64,000 nucleotides of DNA, taken from assembly GCF_014199395.1 (NCBI RefSeq), contig NZ_JACIJM010000004.1:310001-374000 (forward strand). Direction: 5' to 3'. Of the stretch, positions 59,337 through 64,000 are shown piece by piece. The number at the start of each line of letters is the position of its first letter. The first letter of the stretch is position 1. The notes below the pieces were generated by a model. That model saw only the letters and a list, made by a program, of their open reading frames with translations. It was not told the origin of the DNA and did not search any database. The position numbers and the translations under genes are program-made. Source of the DNA: Yoonia ponticola. Its GTDB lineage: Bacteria; Pseudomonadota; Alphaproteobacteria; Rhodobacterales; Rhodobacteraceae.

Positions 59337-62042
59337 CTAACTGGCTTTTTGGAATGACCCGAGTTCGGCGACCTCGCGACGTTTGAGATAGTGCCGCGCA
59401 GGTTCGGAATAGACAGATCCTACGTCAGACGCACCGATAGCAACGCGGATCAATTCTGGGAAAAGCGCGAATAATTCGGTTTGAACCGCGTGTCCGATGG
59501 ATGAAAGCGCGAATTTACCGGGGTAGAAAGCTTCGGTTAAGCAGCCGTCGGCAAAGACAATCTGATGTTGGTCGAACATGAAGTGGTAGTAGGTCACGTC
59601 CTCGACCCGTGATTGCACGCGCGCGACGCTATCGCCAAAAAATTCGGCCAGATGTTTGGCGCGGATCAGCACGCTTTCCCCGTCGACGTCGACCACCATG
59701 CCGTGTTGCGGTGAGACAAGCAGTTTGCGGCTGTTATTGAAGGCGTTTTTACGGATAACGACGGGTTTCAGGTCGGGATTTTTCGCGAGTTCAAAGGCGG
59801 TCACTTTGCGTGATCCGATCCAGCGCACGGGTTGAAACCCGTGTTCCCACGTGCGGACCAGATCGCCGATGCGCAGGTTTTCGACAGGGATATCGCCCTG
59901 TGCCGTCTCAATATGCGCCCCTGCGGTGAAACATGGGATGCCGATGGCGTTCAGTGATGAGGCGGTGTTCACTTCGGACGGGCTGACGCCGCCTAGAGTA
60001 ATGCTTTCGCCGTTGGGAAAGGTCAGGACCGCATCGCCGCTGCCGTCGCCCACCGTATCTGTGACCACCACATCCCATGCGTTGACAGGCGTGCTGCCGT
60101 CGCTGGTCAGGTCGTTGACGTCGAGCTGGTCGCGCGACGTGCCGTCGCCGCTGTCAGTCACGTCAAAGTCTGCGACCGTATCGGCCCCTGACACATCACC
60201 GAGCAAATAGGTATCGTCGCCACTGCCCAGCGCGACGTTTTCGATTTCGCTGTAGGTGACCGTATTGGTGCCGTCGGTGATCGTGCCTGTTTCTGCGTCC
60301 GCATCCCGCAGATCAACGGTCAGGTTGGCGGTGGTCCCGCTCAGGTCGAGCGTGTCGCCGGTGGTTTCGCCGCCTTCGCCGCCCGCAACGGTATCTGTGC
60401 CGAACTCACCGCTGAGCGAGAAGGTATCGTCGCCTGCACCGCCGTAGAGCGTGTCGTCGCCGCTGCCCCCGTCGAGCGTATCATTGCCGGCCCCGCCATC
60501 CACGGTATCGTTGCCATCGCCGCTGTTCACTGAATCTTTGCCAGCACCCGCGGAGATGAAATCAGAGTCGTTGCCTAGCAAGCTATCGCCGCCGTCGACC
60601 ATATTGCCGCCCGGGTCGTCTGTGTAGCCGCTGTCGATAGTGTCGTCGCCAGGGGTGCCGTCAATTTCGCGCAGTGGTGTCAGGTCGGTTGTCGGTGCGC
60701 TAACACTTTCGATTTCGGAAAAGTTAACGGTGATCCAGTTGCCGCTGCCATCATACAGTTCGACGCTGCCAGAGACGCTATCCCCGTCGGCGTCGGTGCT
60801 ATACGCGAGATTGCGCTGCGCCGCCCAGCTGGTCAGCGTCAGGTTATCGTTGTCGACGCCGCCTGTGCCACCATCCACTGTGACGACTGCACCATCGGCG
60901 TAATCGCCCGCGATGATATGGAGGTTCTCGCGATCATCGCCACCATAGACCGTGTCATTGCCAGAGGTCAGTTGGATGTAATCGTCCCCTGATCCGCCGT
61001 AGACGGTATCGTCGCCTGTGCCCGCATACATGGCATCGGCCCCGTTTCCCGCGTCTAGCAGATCGTTTCCGGCGCCGCCCCACAGATAGTCCCTGCTGTT
61101 GCCACCGTCGAGCGTGTCGTCGCCCGCACCGCCGTATAGCCCATCAGAACCGCCTTCGCCGTAAAGGGTGTCATCGCCAGCGTCGCCCTGCAATTGGTCA
61201 TTGCCGGTGCCCCCTTCGAGTAGGTCGTGACCTTCGCCGCCAGCGAGGTAGTCGTTGCCTGACCCACCGAAGAGACGGTCATCATCATCGCCGCCATAAA
61301 TCAGATCATCGTCGTCGAGACCATATAGATCGTCCTCGCCGACACCGCCGTAGAGCGTGTCATTGCCCACATTCCCAAAGACAAAGTCTTTGCCAGCGCC
61401 ACTATAGATGACGTCGTTGCCAGCTCCGCCGTCGATTGCATCGTTATCGCCATCGTATCCGTCAACGATGTCGCCGTCGGCATCAATATATCCGACATCA
61501 ATGATATCGTCCGCTGCGGTGGCTGCGATAAAGCCGTCGGGTTGCAAATAATTGCCCTCGGCCCTGTCCGCTGAGAGGCCGCTGACTTGATCATCAAGGA
61601 TGCTATCGATTTTCATGGACGCGATAGGCTTGGCATCAAGCGCGTTTTGAGTCGCACTGCCATCGGTCTCGTCAGGCGCAAGGTATCTGTTTCCGGCTTC
61701 GTCCTGTATAATGGTCGCCTGAATAGAGGCTGTTGTCCCGTCAACATAAGTCAGCGTGGCGTTATAGATGACCACACTGTCGAAAACGAAATTTCCACTG
61801 CCCTCGATATGGAATCTGTCAGAGGCATCGGAATTGTCTGAATCGTAGGCGGTGGGGTCGCCGTCCCCGTAGCCGGCTGTCCCGGGTGAAAAGCTTTGCA
61901 CCCATGCATGTAGCGGATTTTCAAACGTGCCGAGAGTTCTGCCCACAAGAATTGACGCATTTTCAGCAATGTCATTTCCCTCAACCGTGTCGAGTTGTTC
62001 CGAAACCCGGCTCAGGTAAATTACGTTGAATGTCGTGGCCAT
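59337..62042 (-). CDS. RTX calcium-binding protein with C-terminal Hint domain
   Basis: 901 residues, very acidic, no N-terminal signal. Residues 1-185 form a beta-rich N-terminal region. Arrays of RTX nonapeptides (G-G-x-G-x-D-x-L-x) run over about 190-375 and 500-565 and should bind Ca2+ outside the cell. A Hint_2 domain begins with C-F-T-A-G at Cys704, with G-D-L-V-R-T-W-E-H-G-F-Q-P-V-R and S-P-Q-H-G-M. The C-terminus (E-A-F-Y-P-G ... L-F-P-E-L-I) matches the small Hint protein at 3042-4091. Type I secretion is expected; the exporter genes at 33-37 kb are possible machinery, though not adjacent. The Hint domain may self-process the protein. The Shine-Dalgarno is weak (GAAAG). Confidence 0.88.
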   Translation of the reverse strand: MATTFNVIYLSRVSEQLDTVEGNDIAENASILVGRTLGTFENPLHAWVQSFSPGTAGYGDGDPTAYDSDNSDASDRFHIEGSGNFVFDSVVIYNATLTYVDGTTASIQATIIQDEAGNRYLAPDETDGSATQNALDAKPIASMKIDSILDDQVSGLSADRAEGNYLQPDGFIAATAADDIIDVGYIDADGDIVDGYDGDNDAIDGGAGNDVIYSGAGKDFVFGNVGNDTLYGGVGEDDLYGLDDDDLIYGGDDDDRLFGGSGNDYLAGGEGHDLLEGGTGNDQLQGDAGDDTLYGEGGSDGLYGGAGDDTLDGGNSRDYLWGGAGNDLLDAGNGADAMYAGTGDDTVYGGSGDDYIQLTSGNDTVYGGDDRENLHIIAGDYADGAVVTVDGGTGGVDNDNLTLTSWAAQRNLAYSTDADGDSVSGSVELYDGSGNWITVNFSEIESVSAPTTDLTPLREIDGTPGDDTIDSGYTDDPGGNMVDGGDSLLGNDSDFISAGAGKDSVNSGDGNDTVDGGAGNDTLDGGSGDDTLYGGAGDDTFSLSGEFGTDTVAGGEGGETTGDTLDLSGTTANLTVDLRDADAETGTITDGTNTVTYSEIENVALGSGDDTYLLGDVSGADTVADFDVTDSGDGTSRDQLDVNDLTSDGSTPVNAWDVVVTDTVGDGSGDAVLTFPNGESITLGGVSPSEVNTASSLNAIGIPCFTAGAHIETAQGDIPVENLRIGDLVRTWEHGFQPVRWIGSRKVTAFELAKNPDLKPVVIRKNAFNNSRKLLVSPQHGMVVDVDGESVLIRAKHLAEFFGDSVARVQSRVEDVTYYHFMFDQHQIVFADGCLTEAFYPGKFALSSIGHAVQTELFALFPELIRVAIGASDVGSVYSEPARHYLKRREVAELGSFQKAS

Positions 62043-62046
62043 GTCG

Positions 62047-62169
62047 TTAAACTTTCAATGCGTCACAAGCCCTGAACAGGGCGATTTCATCCCGCATTTT
62101 TCGTAAAAAAGCCAGACACCTCATATCAAGTTCTTTGATCAAAGCGGCCTCGTTCTGAGCCGTCCTCAT
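62047..62169 (-). CDS. possible 40-residue leader ORF before the RTX/Hint gene
   Basis: ATG 62169 to TAA 62047, ending 4 bases before the RTX/Hint ATG. The product (MRTAQNEAALIKELD... ending ACDALKV) looks like two amphipathic helices. No clear Shine-Dalgarno precedes it. Translational coupling to the poorly initiated RTX gene is a possibility. It may also be chance. Confidence 0.35.
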   Translation of the reverse strand: MRTAQNEAALIKELDMRCLAFLRKMRDEIALFRACDALKV

Positions 62170-62238
62170 GGATAGCACCCAAGTATTACTAAATCGTAAG
62201 CGCCCGAAATTGGGCAGCCTTAGACGGTACAAACAAAA

Positions 62239-62268
62239 AGACCTTCGCCGTTTGCACAGCGAAGGTCT
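62239..62268 (-). terminator. terminator of atoE
   Basis: AGACCTTCGC/GCGAAGGTCT (62239-62248, 62259-62268) followed on the minus strand by a T-run (62239-62235). It is preceded by a second hairpin at 62278-62298. Confidence 0.85.
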
Positions 62269-62277
62269 GATAGATGA

Positions 62278-62298
62278 GCACCTGATGATCTCAGGTGC
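62278..62298 (-). terminator. first of two hairpins after atoE
   Basis: GCACCTGA-TGATC-TCAGGTGC, 8-bp perfect arms, 15 bases past the atoE stop. Together with the next hairpin it forms a tandem terminator. Confidence 0.65.
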
Positions 62299-62312
62299 CC
62301 GTTTTGCTTTGG

Positions 62313-63620
62313 TTAGATGAACGTCAGACCAACCGCGATGATGATACCTGACAGAATCAGGTGAACCACGCAGAAGCCCATGATGTCTTTCGCACGCAGA
62401 CCAGCGATCCCCAGAATAGGCAGCGCCCAGAATGGTTGCACCATGTTGGTCCATGCATCACCCCATGCAACGGCCATTGTTGTCCGCGCCAGATCGGCAC
62501 CCAAGGCTTGGGCCGCTGGTAGGATCACAGGCGCTTGCACAGCCCATTGACCGCCACCCGATGGCACGAAGAAATTCACGATACCCGCAGACAGGAACGA
62601 CCAGAACGGCAGTGACACGTCTGTCGCAAGGCTCACCAAACCGTTCGAGATGCTGACCGCAAGGCCGGACTGCACCATGATCGCCATGATACCCGCGTAG
62701 AACGGGAATTGGATCACGATGCCCGCGCCGCCTTTGACCGCTTCGTTGAGCGAGTTCAGCAGGTGACGTGGTGTGCCGTGCAGCAGAATGGCCAATGTCA
62801 GGAACAAGAAGTTAATCACGTTCAGCGACAGACCGTTGCCAGCCATGAAGTATTGGATCAACCAAGCCGCACCAGCAGCGCCAATCAGCATGGACAGCAC
62901 GTAGCTGTTTTCCATTCTTTCGGCGGGTGTTGTGCTTTCGACTTTGGCGTCGTCGTCTTCGGCCAGAAGTGCGGGATCAACGTAGACCGCATCTTCTTCG
63001 CGCGGCATCATTGCGCGGTTCACGAATGGCACGACGATGAACAACGCCACAACGATCGCGAGGTTAAAGGTGGAAAAGATGGTTTCGGACGTCGGGATGA
63101 TCCCCGTGATATCCGTAAACGGGTGGCCTTCGGTTGCGACGGACAGCGGGATCGACCCCGCAAGGCCACCGTGCCAGACGATAAAGCCGGAGTACGCAGA
63201 GGCCACCAAAAGGCGGTAATCAACGCGGATTGTGCGGGCCAATTCGCGTGCGAACAGCGCACCAACAACCAGACCGAAGCCCCAGTTTACCCAAGATGCG
63301 GCCAGCGAGACAAAGCTGACCCACAAAATCGCGGAACCGGGGCTGTTGGCCATGCCAGCAAGCGCGGACAGACCGCGACGGACCAGCGGCGTAGATGCCA
63401 TCATATAGCCTGTGACCAGCACCAGCAGCATTTGCATTGAGAAAGACAGCAGGCCCCAGAAACCGTCGCCCCACATGCCGACAACATCCAAAGGCGCAGA
63501 CCCTTGGGTCAGGACCGCAGCAAGTCCGGCAATCAGCGTCAAAATCAGAACAAAAACAAATGGATCAGGCAAATACCGATCGACAATGCGGACCATCGGC
63601 CGCGATAAAAAGTTAAGCAT
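62313..63620 (-). CDS. atoE: AtoE-type short-chain fatty acid transporter
   Basis: 435 residues from ATG 63620 with GAGGAG 6 bases upstream (an ATG at 63638 has no site). About 11-12 transmembrane helices. Family segments are R-Y-L-P-D-P-F-V-F-V near residue 15, S-W-V-N-W-G-F-G-L-V near 114, G-G-L-A-G-S-I-P-L near 155, F-P-F-Y-A-G-I-M near 307 and F-F-V-P-S-G-G-G-Q-W near 352. It is predicted to take up acetoacetate, butyrate or similar acids. No acetoacetyl-CoA transferase genes are adjacent. Inverted repeats upstream may be operator sites. Confidence 0.92.
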   Translation of the reverse strand: MLNFLSRPMVRIVDRYLPDPFVFVLILTLIAGLAAVLTQGSAPLDVVGMWGDGFWGLLSFSMQMLLVLVTGYMMASTPLVRRGLSALAGMANSPGSAILWVSFVSLAASWVNWGFGLVVGALFARELARTIRVDYRLLVASAYSGFIVWHGGLAGSIPLSVATEGHPFTDITGIIPTSETIFSTFNLAIVVALFIVVPFVNRAMMPREEDAVYVDPALLAEDDDAKVESTTPAERMENSYVLSMLIGAAGAAWLIQYFMAGNGLSLNVINFLFLTLAILLHGTPRHLLNSLNEAVKGGAGIVIQFPFYAGIMAIMVQSGLAVSISNGLVSLATDVSLPFWSFLSAGIVNFFVPSGGGQWAVQAPVILPAAQALGADLARTTMAVAWGDAWTNMVQPFWALPILGIAGLRAKDIMGFCVVHLILSGIIIAVGLTFI

Positions 63621-63661
63621 GAAGTTCTCCTCAAACAAATTATGCTAAGTGCGTCCGCGAT

Positions 63662-63685
63662 GTAACAAGTTGGTTACCAAGTTGG
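63662..63685. promoter_or_regulatory. repeat cluster upstream of atoE
   Basis: GTAAC-AAGTTG-GTTAC (63662-63677) is an inverted repeat, and CAAGTTGG occurs at 63667-63674 and 63678-63685, 11 bases apart. It is about 42 bases before the atoE start and is a candidate regulator site. Confidence 0.4.
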
Positions 63686-63710
63686 AAGATGTTGTGATGC
63701 CTGTAACCGA

Positions 63711-63723
63711 CTGTTCTGAACAG
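63711..63723. promoter_or_regulatory. 13-bp palindrome CTGTTCTGAACAG upstream of atoE
   Basis: CTGTTC-T-GAACAG, perfect arms of 6. It lies between the BCCT terminator and atoE and may be an operator for atoE. Confidence 0.35.
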
Positions 63724-63772
63724 GCTTAATCGCCTCGACGCGCAGCACACAGGAAAAAACGGGCACAAAAAA

Positions 63773-63796
63773 CGGGCACCCGAAACCGGATGCCCG
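63773..63796 (-). terminator. terminator of the BCCT transporter gene
   Basis: On the minus strand CGGGCATCCG (63796-63787) pairs with CGGGTGCCCG (63782-63773, one wobble) and is followed by TTTTTT. It begins 27 bases after the transporter stop. Confidence 0.85.
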
Positions 63797-63822
63797 CATT
63801 GGTCTTTTAGGAAAGCTAAGGC

Positions 63823-64000
63823 TTATTTGCCTTCGGCCCGTTCGTCTTGCAAGCCACGGAAGATGCAGTAGCACATCCCGAGCAGGATCACGGTGAACAG
63901 CAATCCGGTTGAAATCACCATAGATTGCAGCGCCCCAAGCCCGCCGCCCAACAAAAGCGCAATCGCAACAGCGCCTTCAAAGGTACACCAGAACACACGC
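63823..64000 (-). CDS. BCCT-family transporter, C-terminal fragment
   Basis: The gene enters from the right edge; only the last 59 codons are present, ending in TAA at 63825-63823. The peptide R-V-F-W-C-T-F-E-G-A-V-A-I-A-L-L-L-G-G-G, then L-G-A-L-Q-S and G-L-L-F-T-V-I-L-L-G-M-C-Y, resembles the final transmembrane part of betaine/carnitine/choline transporters. It would take up a quaternary ammonium or sulfonium solute. The solute cannot be told from this fragment. Confidence 0.72.
   Translation of the reverse strand, partial: RVFWCTFEGAVAIALLLGGGLGALQSMVISTGLLFTVILLGMCYCIFRGLQDERAEGK

Overview
The window looks like chromosomal DNA of a marine alphaproteobacterium of the Rhodobacterales (Roseobacter group). 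Pointers are the sequences of the complex I subunits, the leucine-degradation operon with a fused biotin carboxylase/carrier subunit, the split proton-translocating transhydrogenase, the small lipoprotein often mislabelled galactarate dehydratase in this family, a DUF3422 protein, and DUF1311 and Hint-domain proteins. No IS element, prophage, CRISPR array, tRNA or rRNA was seen. Both edges cut genes: nuoC on the left and a BCCT-type transporter on the right.

Layout. (1) 1-2777: start of the complex I operon (nuoA, nuoB, nuoC on the minus strand), interrupted by a diguanylate cyclase on the opposite strand between nuoA and nuoB and by a small YodC-like gene between nuoB and nuoC. (2) 3042-4091: a Hint-domain protein. 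(3) 4268-12903: a nine-gene leucine/isovalerate catabolic operon (ivd, three tandem LprI-like secreted proteins, mccB, mccA, a GST, HMG-CoA lyase, crotonase), divergent from a CreA-like gene and separated from it by a 7-bp-arm inverted repeat. (4) 13495-25862: mostly housekeeping genes: a DegT aminotransferase, Gph-like phosphatase, glmU-glmS-AlkD-like, moaA, an M20 amidohydrolase, DUF3422, an ornithine-decarboxylase-like enzyme and RluE. (5) 25958-32326: two related surface lipoproteins around a 60-aa ORF and a universal stress protein, then pntA-pntB. (6) 32653-40417: a type I secretion operon (adhesin with Ig-like repeats, TolC-type lipoprotein, ABC exporter, HlyD adaptor). (7) 40567-46639: YihY, a small P-loop kinase and a pqi operon (split PqiA, long three-MCE PqiB, PqiC lipoprotein). 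(8) 46761-56008: an ABC importer, a Gfo/Idh/MocA enzyme, a GntR regulator, an SsuD-like monooxygenase, an aldo/keto reductase and a flavin reductase. This combination fits the oxidative desulfonation pathway for sulfoquinovose (sulfo-SMO). (9) 56130-59330: a 1066-residue fusion of a cobamide/two-[4Fe-4S] reductive-dehalogenase module with a flavin reductase and [2Fe-2S] ferredoxin module. (10) 59337-64000: an RTX protein with a C-terminal Hint domain, an AtoE-type short-chain fatty-acid transporter, and the end of a BCCT transporter.

How the parts work together. Region 8 would import sulfoquinovose or its glycosides, release the free sugar by the NAD-dependent glycosidase-like protein, oxidise the C-S bond to give sulfite and 6-oxo-glucose, and reduce the latter to glucose. 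The TTGACA promoter and 11-bp-arm inverted repeat ahead of the binding-protein gene suggest repressor control. The dehalogenase fusion lies just downstream but behind a strong hairpin, so it is probably a separate unit. Because it carries its own NAD(P)H-to-iron-sulfur chain and no Tat signal, it reads as a self-sufficient cytoplasmic catabolic dehalogenase rather than a respiratory one. This fusion is the most unusual single object in the window. The interrupted nuo operon, the LprI triplet inside the leucine operon and the repeated GAATTTTCGCGAAAATTC palindrome are the other structural surprises.
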